A program made the position numbers and the translations under genes. A DNA stretch of 64,000 nt from Owenia fusiformis (taxonomy: Eukaryota; Annelida; Polychaeta; Sabellida; Oweniidae): contig CAIIXF020000012.1 of assembly GCA_903813345.2 (NCBI GenBank), forward strand, positions 14,998,020 through 15,062,019, given 5' to 3'. Below the pieces are notes generated by a model. The model was not told where the DNA came from. It saw only the letters and a program-made list of their open reading frames with translations, and did not search any database. Positions 1 to 12,082 of the stretch are shown piece by piece; within the stretch, counting starts at the first letter, position 1, and each line of letters starts with the position of its first letter.

Positions 1-169
1 GCTAATAAATTTTAGATAAAAAACTACCATTTGAATTCCTAAACCAGAGAGGGGTTCATCATCAAAAGTTTGCAAAAATCAAAGTTGAAGAATTGTTATA
101 AATGCATTGTCTTTTCAACTGTCTATGATTCCTTACTAATAGAGGCAAACTGAAAGTGCATGTACTTAC

Positions 170-2505
170 GTCATAAAGGACGCACCACAGATAGCCCCGT
201 CCACATATGTCAATCACAACATCAAACCAAGCCCCAAAAGCAGAGATTTGGTTAAGTTGCCTTGCAGCATACCCATCAAGACCTACAATTGTACACATTA
301 TTTAATTCTAATTTTACAAATAATTTCAGATCGCACCTTTGAGCATATAGCATATAACTTTCAGCCATATTGGTTCTATTTCAACTGTTTAAAGGAATTA
401 TTTTTTGTTTATATTTTTTCTGTTTTGGCAATAGTGTCAAAGCATGACATATTTGAAATAAAAACCTCTAAATCCAAAACAAGTAATTTCAACAGCACAA
501 AAACCCAACTTTAGAGTCCTATTCAGAGATGGTCTTCGTTTTGTTATACAGCACAACATATTGATCTATGTGAGTATTATTTATCTAAAAATTCTGATTA
601 TCACTGTTGAAATTAAAAAGAAAATATTTCATGAATTTTAATTGTTCTTACTCTGAATTACTTACCATCAAGTAGCACTGATAGAATGTATAAAGTGAGG
701 AAAACAGGTGGTTGCCAATAAAATGAGATAGATGTCGCTATCAGCAAAATCCTGATGTAACCTACAAAAAATAGATGGAGTAAGTGAAACAAACTGCAAA
801 AGTCTTATGGATGCAAGTCATTGGTGAGAATTATTTCCACACAAAAATCGTTGTATATTTCATATTCTACAGTTTTCTGACACCAGAACTATTTTCTTTG
901 ATATATTGCAAGTTGGATGGATATGGAATTGGAAATGTTGGCTTCTCATTATTTCTAAGAGAGGGGTATTTTTAGTTGATTTCTTCTTGAAGGAAGAAAA
1001 AATCAGACTGCTAGATTTTATCTAAATAACCACTATTCCTGCATATTGTCAATATTTGAAAAATCAACTTGACTATGGACCCTGGGAACATGTATAAAAA
1101 TTGAGTCGAATCATGGGCATTCAGCCCATGGTCTAATACACCAAGTAGAACAGCACTTGATTTTTTATACATGTTCTCGGGCCTATGAACCCAACATTTA
1201 TGGGGTTTTTTTTTAATCATTTTATTTAACCTAGAAGGTAACAGTGTACAAGTACCATTATAACCCTCTAGGGTTCTACAATATATATATTACAATTAGC
1301 ATGTAGACTTAAATAAAATACATTGATTCATTTTTGCAAAACCTTTGCTATTAGATCTTTAAATAAATATGTCAGATGAATCTCTGGGTGTGTTCAATGA
1401 ACTTCTGTACGTGAGTAAAAATAGTTAAATTATCGTTGACGGATATGGCATCACTGCCATGTATAAGTAATTGGATTTTTGAATGTTTTGCTAAGTTCCG
1501 GTAGTTCCCAGTGTTCCCAATATCTCTCACTAGGGTGGCACGTGGGGCAGCGTAAAGGGGACAGTCAAAGAGAAAATGAGAGATATCTTCTTTAAAATAG
1601 CCACAAGGACAGTTTATGGGGGTTACAGCCCCAGGGTAAGAGCCCGACCCCAGGGGCCTTTAGTTTGTACATGGGCTTTCAACTAGAAGGGTAGGCAACT
1701 TCCCATATTTCATACATAAGCATTGCCTTTGGATTTTCAAAATTGGAGAATGTACACATTCCAAGAAAATATTATTTTGTCCTTTTTATGGATGATATAA
1801 AGAAATAACTCAAAAATAAAAACATGATCATCTGCATACATGTTGATAATTTAATAAAAAATGGAATTCATTGTAATTATGACAATACAGAAAGTGAACA
1901 TTGACCCACAAATTATATATTTTTGGGAATGTGTTCTTGAATAATTACCCACAATGCAATACTTGAAGAGAACATCTTGATACCTCTTATTCTTATTGGT
2001 CTTTTTTGCTTACTTTTACATGAGATTGAATATATTTTATGCTTTAATCATATTGAAAATTGATTTTTTTCAAAATAATACTAAAACATATACATTTATC
2101 TAATACTTTTTGAAATATTACCATAAAAAGGAAGCATGGCATTGTTCATTTGGAAGGTCTCATGTTATTACACAGAGTTGCATACCCTTCTAATTGAAAG
2201 CCCATGGTTTGTACAACTTCCTGTTATTGCAGATGTTCAGAAGTGAGACTGCCAAAACTCCATCACTTCCTTGTTTGTTGAATTTGCTTAGTATACATGG
2301 CATCATTTTATAAGAGACGATAAGCCTTCATAATGATTGCTGATGTACAGGTCTAAAATGATCAGTGATTGATTCGAAAGTTTGAAATATAAAATCACCA
2401 TAACACTCCTTATTTCTTGTCGTTTCCACTAATCTGTATGTTACCGGTTGTCAGTTTCTACCTACCTATAATGTTGGGTACATAAAGCAATATTTCGAAG
2501 CCCAT
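170..2505 (-). CDS. Phosphatidylinositol synthase-like CDP-alcohol phosphotransferase (5' three exons, partial)
   Basis: Integral membrane enzyme family that joins a CDP-linked lipid to an alcohol; the closest match I recall is CDP-diacylglycerol-inositol 3-phosphatidyltransferase (CDIPT), an ER enzyme making phosphatidylinositol. Three exons join in frame with GT/AG borders: 2466-2505 (ATG at 2503-2505; MGFEILLYVPNIIG), 666-761 and 170-282. The first exon matches the CDIPT N-terminus (VPNLIGYARI in human, VPNIIGYIRI here). The catalytic signature D-x2-D-G-x2-A-R-x8-G-x3-D-x3-D is complete, from DGLDGYAAR across the exon 2/3 junction to GAWFDVVID. Exon 2 encodes a hydrophobic membrane segment. 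After the last Asp the sequence is ICGRG, whereas human CDIPT has RCST, so substrate may differ from classical CDIPT. The donor at 165-169 leads off the left edge, so the C-terminal half is missing. Intron 1 holds a LINE remnant and a MITE. The family is certain; inositol specificity is inferred. Confidence 0.85.
1086..1176. repeat. Short inverted repeat
   Basis: Arms of about 16 bp (GAACATGTATAAAAA at 1087-1101 and its complement at 1162-1176) flank a 60-bp loop. It lies in intron 1 of the phosphotransferase gene, just beside the LINE remnant. It is probably a small MITE relic; no transposase is seen. Confidence 0.45.
1372..1622 (-). mobile_element. LINE ORF2 C-terminal fragment
   Basis: On the minus strand an open frame ending in TGA at 1372-1374 encodes the zinc-knuckle-like tail typical of non-LTR retrotransposon ORF2: INCPCGYFKEDISHFLFDCP, followed by LYAAPRATLVRDI and about 50 further residues to the stop. 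The C-x-C-G...H-F-L-F-x-C-P spacing is the diagnostic part. AT-rich sequence below 1372 probably represents its 3' UTR. The 5' part is missing, as in most 5'-truncated LINE copies. It lies in the same orientation as the host gene, inside intron 1. Confidence 0.7.
1668..2209. mobile_element. MITE with CATGGGCTTTCAA terminal inverted repeats
   Basis: About 30 bp at 1671-1700 (ATGGGCTTTCAACTAGAAGG, then GTAGGCAACT) is repeated in inverse orientation at 2176-2206. The interior is AT-rich and non-coding. Relatives of the terminal motif recur at 32103-32162 and 44814-44827, so this is a dispersed family. Superfamily not assigned. Confidence 0.6.
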
Positions 2506-3832
2506 GTTGATCGCTATATGTATCCTAATTCATAATGTTTTGATAAATTCGCATTTTTAAAAGTTTTCTCAGGTGTGACTTCCGGTTTGACCTCGTTTTG
2601 ATATTAATAATACACACCGAGTGAACGATTATTTTCGTACAGCTCTCTTTACCTTCATGTGTTGAGTCCCGAAAAAATAGATGACATCACGGGTGTTGGT
2701 CACTTTATTTCATGATCTAACAAGTAATTCCATTTGGATCGACTTAAAAGACCATTGAAATATAAAAAATGATCTCATTGATATGTGGATTGTGATTTCA
2801 CATCACAATTGTGATCCTTATAACATGTATAAGAGTAAATGAACTTTTAAAGGGTTTTTCAACATTGTGCCCAACGGGGATTTAGCCCGGCCTTTTTAGA
2901 CAATTTTTTTAGAAAATCTTTGTAATTTGAATAAAGGTAAATAACGGTGCAAATCAAAGTTGTTCTGACAGATAATTACACATATTCAAATATGCCATCA
3001 AATAGAAGAAAATGTTAGTATTTAATGGTTAAAATGCAGTTCTCTTAAAATATCTATGTCTATGTCAACAATCTGCAAAAGGCTAATAAGCCCGGGTGCT
3101 GGGGAAGGGAGTTCGACCCCCCCCCCCCCTTACAAAAAGCTGGATACGGGCATGCATTACCAGATAGTCTTTGAAGAAGGAAATATAAAGGGAGGTAGTC
3201 AACCCCCATTGTTTAATAATCATAACAAGTGGTCCATTACTTTTTACGATTTCACGCCCCTAGACGTTGTCTAATCCTGGACCAGTAAAGGCAGATGTAC
3301 CTATTTGAAGTAAAAATATTTTAATCGGTGTTTACACTAGCCAGAAACACAGTACAGGATACAATGTATATTAGAAACCCTCGTTAAAAGTAATAATGTC
3401 GTGAACTGCGCATTTTCAATCATTTTTTATTAGATCATAATAGGCTTTCTACGAATTTCGTGCAGAAGCATGATTGGCATTTGCATTGTCATTGCACTTG
3501 CTGGTTCATTTCGTCTGCGGAAAAATCGTGAACTTTCTGGTAAAAACGACCAGCTCCTAAACGTTGACCAAATTAAGCGATAATGATGACATCTTTTGAT
3601 GGAAGCATTTGTAGTCGCAGCCCAATGCTTGACATCGGAAATTGGCCTGATTATATGGATAAACGTTTTAGGAATTTGTATGCTGCGCTCTCCGTTCAAA
3701 AGAGTCCTTAATTGGTCATGTTGAAAAGAACCCTGTTTTAAAAGTTTTCCAAATTATACAGGGTCAAAAGAGTCCTAAATTTGACATGTAATACGATGAC
3801 AAGGAGAACGGTTGTTAAAGACAAATGATGGG
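2506..3832. other. 5' flank of the phosphotransferase gene; no gene seen
   Basis: AT-rich intergenic DNA between the phosphotransferase start and the SH3 gene's 3' side. The promoter of the minus-strand phosphotransferase gene should lie in its left part, but no convincing TATA or initiator was picked out. It contains a C homopolymer near 3118-3130. Short ORFs at 3056-3274 and 3430-3699 have no recognisable content. Confidence 0.4.
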
Positions 3833-3903
3833 TACCCTGCGCGCAGAGTCTAGTTATAAACTGAAGACGAAGCTCTCTTTTAGTCGAACGAATGCAAACG
3901 GTA
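3833..3903 (+). mobile_element. Tiny TACCCT element, copy A (71 bp)
   Basis: Begins TACCCTGCGCGCAGAGTCTA and ends with GAATGCAAACGGTA. It is flanked by AATGATGGG on the left and AATGATGTG on the right, a 9-bp target duplication with one change. Same family as the copies at 12083, 12554, 15442, 19087 and 35011. Confidence 0.7.
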
Positions 3904-3998
3904 AATGATGTGCTAACTTCATCATGTTCATAGACTTACCCGGTTTGCTGTAATTAAACAATAAGAACAATCATTTTAAATAAATTATACTTTTACAT

Positions 3999-4004
3999 TT
4001 TATT
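3999..4004 (-). terminator. Poly(A) signal AATAAA for the SH3 gene
   Basis: TTTATT on the plus strand reads AATAAA on the minus strand, 47 nt past the stop codon of the SH3-domain gene. The canonical hexamer at this distance fits a short 3' UTR. Confidence 0.5.
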
Positions 4005-4050
4005 TCATTGTTTATCGGCAGAAATACCAAATTCGATAATAAAACGTGTT

Positions 4051-5886
4051 TTAGATGACATATTCATTACAATCTATTTCAAAATGCACTCTTTTCTTGA
4101 TTTTGTTTCGTCTAGGGAGTCGTAAGTCATACTGATTGTCGTTTCCAGAACCTAAATATGACGTTGAATCGTGATCATATTTATATCCATATTTTATATT
4201 GCACGTTGCTGGTACTATCCCAGAATTCTTGTCCATTTTCAGATAAAATCCAGTTTGAGGTTCTTGTCCACGATGGGACATCAAACCTCCTTTGTTTGGT
4301 TTAGTAAGTATGCTAGTAGGTCCATTATTTGTATTTCTAATTTGACCTACATTTCTGTTGTATGAATATGAACTTTCACTATTGTATGGGTTTTGACTTC
4401 CACCGTATGAATTTGGACTTTCACTGCTATATGCATTCGCATAATCGTCTGTACATACATCATCAATAAAATACTCTGGTCCATTTGCTACATCAAATTC
4501 ACTGCTTTCATCAGATATATCACTGTTGTCACGGTGTTCACCATGGCAACCATTTACATCACCATAGCAACCACCTTGTGACGTTGGGGTTTCATATATT
4601 TGTTGGTCACTGCAGTTATCAAGGCTGTCGTTACCAATGTTACTGTCACTAAGTTGACTATAAGTATCGGAGTCCATTACTTCAGAATAACCACTGTCGT
4701 TGCTACTAATATGGTTTCTATAGTAACCACTATTATCATCTTCTAAACTCTCACTTGTATTATTACCGATCAATAATTTTTTATCAACACTGTAAGGATC
4801 GTGAATATTATCATCATTAGAGCCACATGTCTTACATTGTGTTTTAGCGTCGTCATGATGACTGGATAATGTTTTTTCGTTACCATGACAGCTATCATGA
4901 ATACGATCTAAGTCGTCTTCGTTTACATTTTCCAATAGATTCAAATTGTTTTTTATTTTATCCTTGATGAAATCTAAATCATTTCCAACGATAGATTTCA
5001 CTTTGCGAAGGACATGACAATCACATACACAGTTGACCTCCGAATCGACTGTTGACCGGCGAGTCTCTTTTGTACACTGTTCCTTAGGGCAGAGTAACAA
5101 TTTGCCTGGCAAAGTATCACTACTTGGAGCTGGGGCATCGGTGTTTTGAGGAACTTTTCCACCAAATGCATTAGGAAACACCTCACGTACAGTTTTAACG
5201 CTTGATGTCCGAGGTGATAATTGAAAAACAGCATTTTGAACAATTTCGGTTGGACTAGAACACGAACTCAACTCTATTGAAAGATCTTTATTTGAGCAGT
5301 TGAAAGTCGAATCATTATTCAGATCATCTGTTGATAAAGCAGTGTTGGTTAGATCTGTTGCTGATGAGTGTCTTGTAATAATTTGATTGTCTGATGTACC
5401 GATAGATGTCAACGACTTCGACCTTCTTGCATGTTCATTTGACCTCTTTACTGACCTTGACCTACTTTCAGTTGACCTTGACGTAGATCTTGGTAAATGT
5501 TCCCTGTACTCATTTTTGAGGCGTTGAATCTTATATTCTTTGGCTTTTTCTATCGTTTTATCAATACCATACATATTTAGCGAGTCTTCTATGTTATCCT
5601 CGAAGTTAGAAGAGTCATTCGACGTATCAGCGTCTTTGGTGTTATCAATGGATGCGTGTGTGTCCTTGGCACTGGCATCATTCCTCAATGTTCTTTTGAT
5701 TATTTTACAAAAACTGACGGGTATATATCCAATCTGTCCATTTGATTTCTCGACGCATATCCAACCATTGTGTTCCTGGATTATTTTAACCATTTCGTGC
5801 TTAGATACGGCTACTTCCATTGATTCAACGGGGTTAAAGTCATGCTGTACAATCGCCTTAGCAACGTTTCTTCGTTTGGTCGCCAT
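4051..5886 (-). CDS. SH3-domain protein with C-terminal RVxF motif (611 aa)
   Basis: Start chosen at the ATG at 5884-5886 (MATKRRNVAK), context ACAATGG; the frame upstream has no ATG before an in-frame stop at 5947-5949. The stop is at 4051-4053. Residues about 9-63 form an SH3 domain: an ALYDF-like strand (AIVQHDF), the EHNGWICVE segment with the binding Trp at 42, and GYIPVSF in place of GYIPSNY. A charged helical stretch follows (about 101-130), then an Arg/Ser-rich segment (132-160), a Cys cluster (CVCDCH) and a long Ser/Asn/Asp-rich disordered region. The C-terminus contains KKRVHFE (RVHF at 599-602), the classic protein phosphatase 1 docking motif. It looks like an adaptor or scaffold that binds proline-rich ligands. 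I do not recognise the orthologue. No intron is apparent across 1.8 kb, but a non-coding 5' exon is possible. Confidence 0.88.
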   Translation of the reverse strand: MATKRRNVAKAIVQHDFNPVESMEVAVSKHEMVKIIQEHNGWICVEKSNGQIGYIPVSFCKIIKRTLRNDASAKDTHASIDNTKDADTSNDSSNFEDNIEDSLNMYGIDKTIEKAKEYKIQRLKNEYREHLPRSTSRSTESRSRSVKRSNEHARRSKSLTSIGTSDNQIITRHSSATDLTNTALSTDDLNNDSTFNCSNKDLSIELSSCSSPTEIVQNAVFQLSPRTSSVKTVREVFPNAFGGKVPQNTDAPAPSSDTLPGKLLLCPKEQCTKETRRSTVDSEVNCVCDCHVLRKVKSIVGNDLDFIKDKIKNNLNLLENVNEDDLDRIHDSCHGNEKTLSSHHDDAKTQCKTCGSNDDNIHDPYSVDKKLLIGNNTSESLEDDNSGYYRNHISSNDSGYSEVMDSDTYSQLSDSNIGNDSLDNCSDQQIYETPTSQGGCYGDVNGCHGEHRDNSDISDESSEFDVANGPEYFIDDVCTDDYANAYSSESPNSYGGSQNPYNSESSYSYNRNVGQIRNTNNGPTSILTKPNKGGLMSHRGQEPQTGFYLKMDKNSGIVPATCNIKYGYKYDHDSTSYLGSGNDNQYDLRLPRRNKIKKRVHFEIDCNEYVI

Positions 5887-6536
5887 TGTCAACGTGAAGA
5901 TCTTTCTCAGGAGAATACCTGTTGTTAAGGCAACGGTCACTGTACCTTAATTATATCCCATCAATATTAGAACTTCATCCCGAGTGCTGGAAATAGAAAA
6001 TGAAAATAGTCAACGATATATCTTACTTCTTTTTAACACCCAAAACATCCATGGAGCAGAGACATATAAAACAGCATTCTGATACTCATAGCACCCTTCT
6101 CATCTCAGGGTTGAGAGGAGATGGGGTATCATGGTTTATCATGATGATAAAACAGCATTAAGGTACAAGTTATATGTACATCCGTTATAAGAATTTACAG
6201 CGTACTATAATAATATTTGTTTTATTCGTAGGTAAATTACTTTTCCACTTTTCCTACATCCCACCTTGATATCGATTGACTGCCCTGCTCGAAAATTAAC
6301 GTCTTCTTTTACTTATTTCTAAACGGTATTTTTGGCTTCAAAATTCAAACTGTAATTTCTCTCCTTTTTCATTGGCTTGTTAACTGGTAAATGTCAGATA
6401 ACGAGGTCACTAAAACAATCAGATAAATCAATTATGGTCCCCTGATTATAGTGTCCTGATTACAGGTTAAAAAGTCCCCCAGTCAAATAACTTCCCGATT
6501 CTATAATACATGCTATTGCTAGTTTACATTAAGCGG
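5887..6536. other. 5' flank of the SH3 gene; no gene seen
   Basis: AT-rich DNA that should contain the SH3 gene's 5' UTR and promoter. No core promoter motif, repeat or coding exon could be supported. Confidence 0.4.
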
Positions 6537-8341
6537 CAGGGACGTCAGATGGGGGGGGGTGCGATGGGTGCGACCGCACCCCCCTTTGACACCCCTCAAA
6601 AAAAATTTGAAAAAAAATTATTTTTTTTGAAAACTTTTTTTTTTGAAATTTTTTTTCATTGACTCATACACTTTGAAAATGCCCAGAAAGCACCAAATAG
6701 CATCTCAAAATTGTAAAATTTTCTGGGGGGGGGCAGGGCCACCTCCTACACTCCCCACAAAACAATGGAAAAGTTCTGAATTTATTTTATGTATAGTCTC
6801 AGACACTTTTAAAGTGCCCTGAAATCATCAAATACTTTAATCTAGTAGCTACTTGATGTAGTCAATGATTTTTACTTGCCCTCTGGCATCCCCACCCAAC
6901 ATCCCCCTCTGGCACCCCCCCCCTCCTTTGACAACCCTCAAAAATTGAGAAAAACATTTATTTTTCAAATTTTTATTGACTCATACACTTTAAAAGTACT
7001 CAGATGCACCTTGATATAGTCAATAATTCTTGGAGACTAACACTTACTCGCCCTCTGGCATTCCCACCCCACCTCGCTCTCTGGCACCTCCCCCCCCCCC
7101 TTTAAACCCCCAAAATTGAAAAAAATTGTGATTTTTCATATTTTTTGTTGAGTCATATACTTTGAAAGTGCCTAAAGCACCAAATAGCATATTAAAAATG
7201 TAAAACTTTCTGGGAGAGTTGGCCACCTCTCACATCCGATCCCCCACAAAACAATTGAAATAATTCTGAATTTTGTGTATTGTCTCAGACACTTTTAAAG
7301 TTCCCAGACATCATCAAATAGCTCCTTGATATAGTCAATGATTTTACTCGCCCTCTGGCACCCACCCAACATCCCCCTTTGACAACCCTCAAAAATTGAG
7401 AAAAACAATTATTTTTCAAAATTTTTATTGACTTAAAAGTACTCAGATGCACCAAATATCATTTTGAAATTTTAAAAATTTTCTTGGAGAGTTGGCCATC
7501 CCTCAAGTCCCCCACAAAACAATTGAAAAAATTCTGAATTTCACTTATTGTCTCAGACATTTTTATAAGTACCCAGACATCATCAAATAGCACCTTGATA
7601 TGGTCAATGTTTCTAGGGGACAACCACTTGGTCCCCCTCTGGCACCCCACACTTCACCCTCCCATCCTCTTTGACACCACCCCCAAAATAATTCCCATTG
7701 TTTTATTGACTCATACACTTTGAAAGTGCCCAGAAAGCACCAAATAGCATCTAAGAAGTGTAAAATTTTCTACGGGGAGTGGGCCACTCCTCACACCCCA
7801 TACAAAACAATTGGACAGTTTGGACACTTAAACAGTCACCAAGTGACATAATGAAATCATAAAAATTTCTGGTACCCCACCCCAAAAACTAAAGCATTCA
7901 TTTACTCAAACGCATTAAAAGTGCTCAGAATTAATCAGACAGCATCTTGAATTGGTAGAATTTTCCTGTGCTGCCCCCTCGCTCCCCTAAGAAGAAATGA
8001 TTGAAAATCTGAATTTCTTTAAATTGATTCTATTGATTAAAACACCTTAAAGTGTCCAGAAATCTCTGAATGAGATCTTGAACTGGTAAAAAGTTTCGGG
8101 TAAACATTTATGCCCTTCCAGCACACCTTCCCCCTATTCCAGTGTTTCTCCAAATTGCTCATTCAATATTTAGTTTAATACTACAAAATAGGCTGAATGG
8201 CCCCAATATAGGGAGTAACCGACCCCCCCCCCCCCCCCCCTCTGACTTACGCGATTTGATTTACGCGGCAAAAATTGACAATTTCATATTCTCTTTAGTA
8301 AAAACCGCACCCCCCTTGAAGAAAAGTGTCTTACGGGCCTG
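6537..8341. mobile_element. hAT-like non-autonomous element with internal tandem repeats
   Basis: The left end starts CAGGGACGTCAGATGG at 6537 and the right end finishes TTACGGGCCTG at 8341, both CAGG/CCTG-type termini. AAGCG lies just outside both ends (6531-6535 and 8342-8346), a likely target duplication. G- and C-runs sit just inside both ends. The interior has about five diverged copies of a roughly 280-bp unit recognisable by 'gactcatacactttgaaagtg', 'gcaccaaatagcat', 'cccacaaaacaatt' and 'gccctctggca' (near 6660, 6975, 7150, 7430 and 7710). No transposase is visible. It shares its right-end motif with the 190-bp element at 42438-42627. Confidence 0.65.
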
Positions 8342-8346
8342 AAGCG

Positions 8347-11300
8347 TTTTATAAAAAATTAATACCACACGACACCCGGTGAGAATTATTTCAGTTGATT
8401 CCTTTGGCAAAAAAATGTTTATTCGTCAGTCTTGTCCCTGTGACAATTGGTCACAAGACCATCATCGCTACTCGAGCTAGGTCTAATCTTAGTAATTTCG
8501 TCATTTAATGTCCATTTAGTGTCAAATGCCCAGAAGCCATTTGAGACTACAAAGATAAAGATGATCAAATTGTGTATTGATAAAGAGGTGTTTATAGTAA
8601 GCATCGGTTCCTTGGTTGACTGTCAAAAGGACGAATGCAAGAGGCCATAATTGACAATTTGAAATGACAGTTTAGAGTATGGACAACGATATGGAGAAGC
8701 GCAAATATACTATTCTACATATACGAGTAATATTTGCCCGAAATGTGTACCTACTACGAATACCTTGCAATATTGGTACCCCTAAATATACATTTCACCT
8801 GGAATTATCTTCCACTAATTACGATACCTATGACATAAATACTTGTAATTTTACTATTATCAGAGATAAGCGTACCCTTCATTAAAATGACACCACAGAA
8901 TTAGCTAAAACACAAAAATGGACCAGCAAGCATGTTGAGACAGCTATAGGTATTACAAATGCATGTTTCCTTTAAGAACCCAAAGTACATTGATGGTTCA
9001 ATGCCCCACAGAGTCCCATATGTACGACGCAATGTTGAATCTATGGGCGTCCCATCGTGCCCCATTGCCTTGGCACATATGTTCTGTTTTAATAAGGTAT
9101 TATTGCCCGCTAGGCCATCGCTGTCAGAGGGAGGGGGTACATAAATCAGATTGCTTACAACTGTACCACGCGCTTAATTTGTTTATGATGATGGATCATA
9201 AAAAATGGAGTCAACTTGTAATCACAAAATATGATCACAGAGTAACATTTTAAACCAGCGGGCATTTGACCCGACAACATAAATTAACCATAATTAATTC
9301 CAACAATTATAAATGTAATTTAATCGGATGTTTCTATTATTTGTTTCAAAACGTTATTCGCATTCCTAACACCACATTCAATTCATACATAAACATTTTA
9401 TTCTCCAAACATTTGCAACTCAGGAAAATTGGTTGGGAATAAATTCATACTGAGATTCATAAATTATCAATAATCGATATTTCCATCAATCTTCTAATTT
9501 CAAGTTTCATTCAATCTCAAAACATTTCTTCAAACCAATTTACCGCTTTTCAATGCATTTCTTTTCCTGATATGTTCGCTATTATCTAATGCCATACTTC
9601 ATAGTATCGCTTACTTTACAAAATCAATGGTAATTTCCAGGTAGACTTAAAAATATAATGATACAATAATTAATCCATGAAATAAAGCATAACAGAGGAC
9701 TTTTCGTGCATTATTCACTTTATCTACTGTAAATACAAGGAAGGAAATTCAGGAAAAAGACAAGTTATCTCAAAACGACAGTTACATTGTCTTCTCCCTG
9801 TAGCACAGCTAATGACATCACAGTCTTTCAGTTCCTTTATAGCCCCTTTAATTGCAAGTTGAAAACGAAAAATGCGATGGGTATCAGAACGTCATTTCAC
9901 ACGTTATAGAGTACCATTTTTACCCGCTAAGATATTTTTCTAATGTCATACCTTTCAGAATTCCATTGCGATTTCCATTATATCAATGATGTCCTTTGTA
10001 ATTTCACTAATAACGTTATTATTATGCGGTTTCATATACACTAACTAATGTATTCTCCTTTGTTATCAACTAATATCATCTTCGTTGTTTAATATTAATT
10101 TGTGCAAATGATATGACGAATGCCAAGTTCCCGATTCCTTATCACGAGTACATCGCTTTTAATGTTGCTTCCTTTATTCACGCGTGTTATTACGGTTTTC
10201 GTATTCTGGTTTTGTATGCGGATCAAAATACGTAACTGGCATACAAAATGTTCCAAACGTAAATTGAATTAAATATGCACCAATTGTCTTAACTTTTTTT
10301 TAAACACAATGTACTTTAAAGTATTGCAACCCAAACTGTAGTTTCTAAAAAGTATGAAACTCGGGTAGAGTTATGCCGGGTTGCTATGGTAACAAGACCC
10401 CATTTGGAACACCCTGTAGTTGTTAACGATAACGGATTTATCTGAATGTAATAATATGATACTCTATTTTCAATGATTTTACCCCCATCATCGCATGTTT
10501 ATAATAAATATTTAACTAACTTTATGTTTTGATATAGTGATTCATTATCGGATGATCCTAACGGTTTTCAATAGTTTTATTTTACTTCATCTACTAATTT
10601 ACTAAGCTCTACCATCCAGGTGAGAGGATTCTAGCGTACCTCACTTCGTGACAAGAATGAAAGAGAGCGTTTCCAGTAACACTATTGAAACCCATCCTGG
10701 ATTTCCAAGGTATGAATGATGTGAAAATCAAACTGGGAAACGAGTAAGATTGAAAACAAAATAAAGTAAAAATAATTCTTTACCTTTTACCGAACAGTGC
10801 TTAGTTTTTTAGTTCTTTAAAAGAGAGCTTCGTCTACATCCTTATGTACGTTCTGACAACCAAGAGTTTAGACACGTCTACCCCGCTTCTACCTATCTTC
10901 TAAACTTAATTAAAAGAGTATTGTCTTCGTGTACTTCTTAGCATGCGCTTATCCGATAGATCTATTTGCCTTCCCTTGCTCGCCTGTCTAGGGAATTCCA
11001 GGGTAAATAACTAAATTTCCGACTTTGTATTGATATTTTTGATCGACAAATGGAATGATAATGAACCTGAAAAAATCATCGTGGGAGTATCCCTCTACCC
11101 CCTGTGATATTTAATCCAAGAGATGTATCCTCCCATGATGCAATTCTTACCACTTCGACCAATGGAATTGATAATCTATAACCAATTAGGATGGGTTCTT
11201 ACGGGCTGGTACTATAATCCCTTGTAATAACTAAGGGATATCCTTTGTCTTTGATCAAGATATTTAAGACAATTATTAAGCGGCCCTAGTTATCTCTGCG

Positions 11301-12073
11301 GGGTTTAATAACCTAATAGCTAATCATTGTCTGTGTTCTGTATGATTGATAATTAGGATTAATTAATAGACGGATAAGCCGGTCAATATTATTATTTAGA
11401 TTTGTGACATCAAAATGATGTATGAACTGGTTGAACATATTGGAAGATGCATAGTCTCAAAATCTGCCTAGAATTGTAAACCGTAGACCGTGAGCGGAAT
11501 AATTGCTTTATGGGGCTATGCGCCAAACTGTTATTTTCAATTTGTATTCATTTCCTGCAGCATATTTTTACTTCTAATTGAATGAACGTATTCTTTATAC
11601 CAAGGCCAATAGAAATACAAAAGGAAAACAAAGAGTATGTTTTATGTATGCTACAAAGATAATGTTTTAAATAACTGAATAACATAAATATTGTTCTAAT
11701 CAACTTAAATTAGCATATAAAACATGCAAAGCATAGCGGATTTGCCGGAGGATTAGTGTCAAAAACGAATTCCCATAGATTTTCTTGTATTAAAAACACC
11801 TGTCAAAAATGTCAGAATACGTCTTATGCACATAATAAGGCCAATTTTGGGTTTTCACGGCATTATATGGCATGAAGGAGATAGTGACTGAGTGTCACAA
11901 TCGATCATCTATGGCCATCACGAGAAATCAAGAAAAAATGTAAATGGCATTCTATTCAATGTTTGTTTCCAGAATATCTCTAATTGGAAAACGGAAGGAT
12001 GTGATGAGTTTCCAAAAATATGTGATGTGGAGACATTTGTTGAACAATCAATGGTGCAAGCCACAACGAGCCA
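8347..12073. other. Intergenic DNA; one mariner-type end, no gene seen
   Basis: Read on both strands. Short ORFs (for example 8447-8650, 8679-8885, 8963-9253) show no family content and no consistent splice borders. The only structure seen is the mariner-type right end at 10380-10418 and a stray piece of the tiny TACCCT family near 10815-10840 (AAAAGAGAGCTTCGTCT). Confidence 0.4.
10380..10418. mobile_element. Mariner-type element end with X-box palindrome
   Basis: GTTGCTATGGTAAC at 10380-10393 lies just inside a terminus ending GGAACACCCTGTA (TA at 10417-10418). This is the same CACCCTG-TA terminus as in the elements at 17211 and 32897. The opposite end was not found, so the element is truncated or diverged. 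Confidence 0.4.
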
Positions 12074-12082
12074 CAAAATCAT

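Noticed and set aside
5540-5950. Plus-strand 136-codon ORF
   Set aside because: Antisense shadow of the SH3-domain gene; no domain and no independent evidence.
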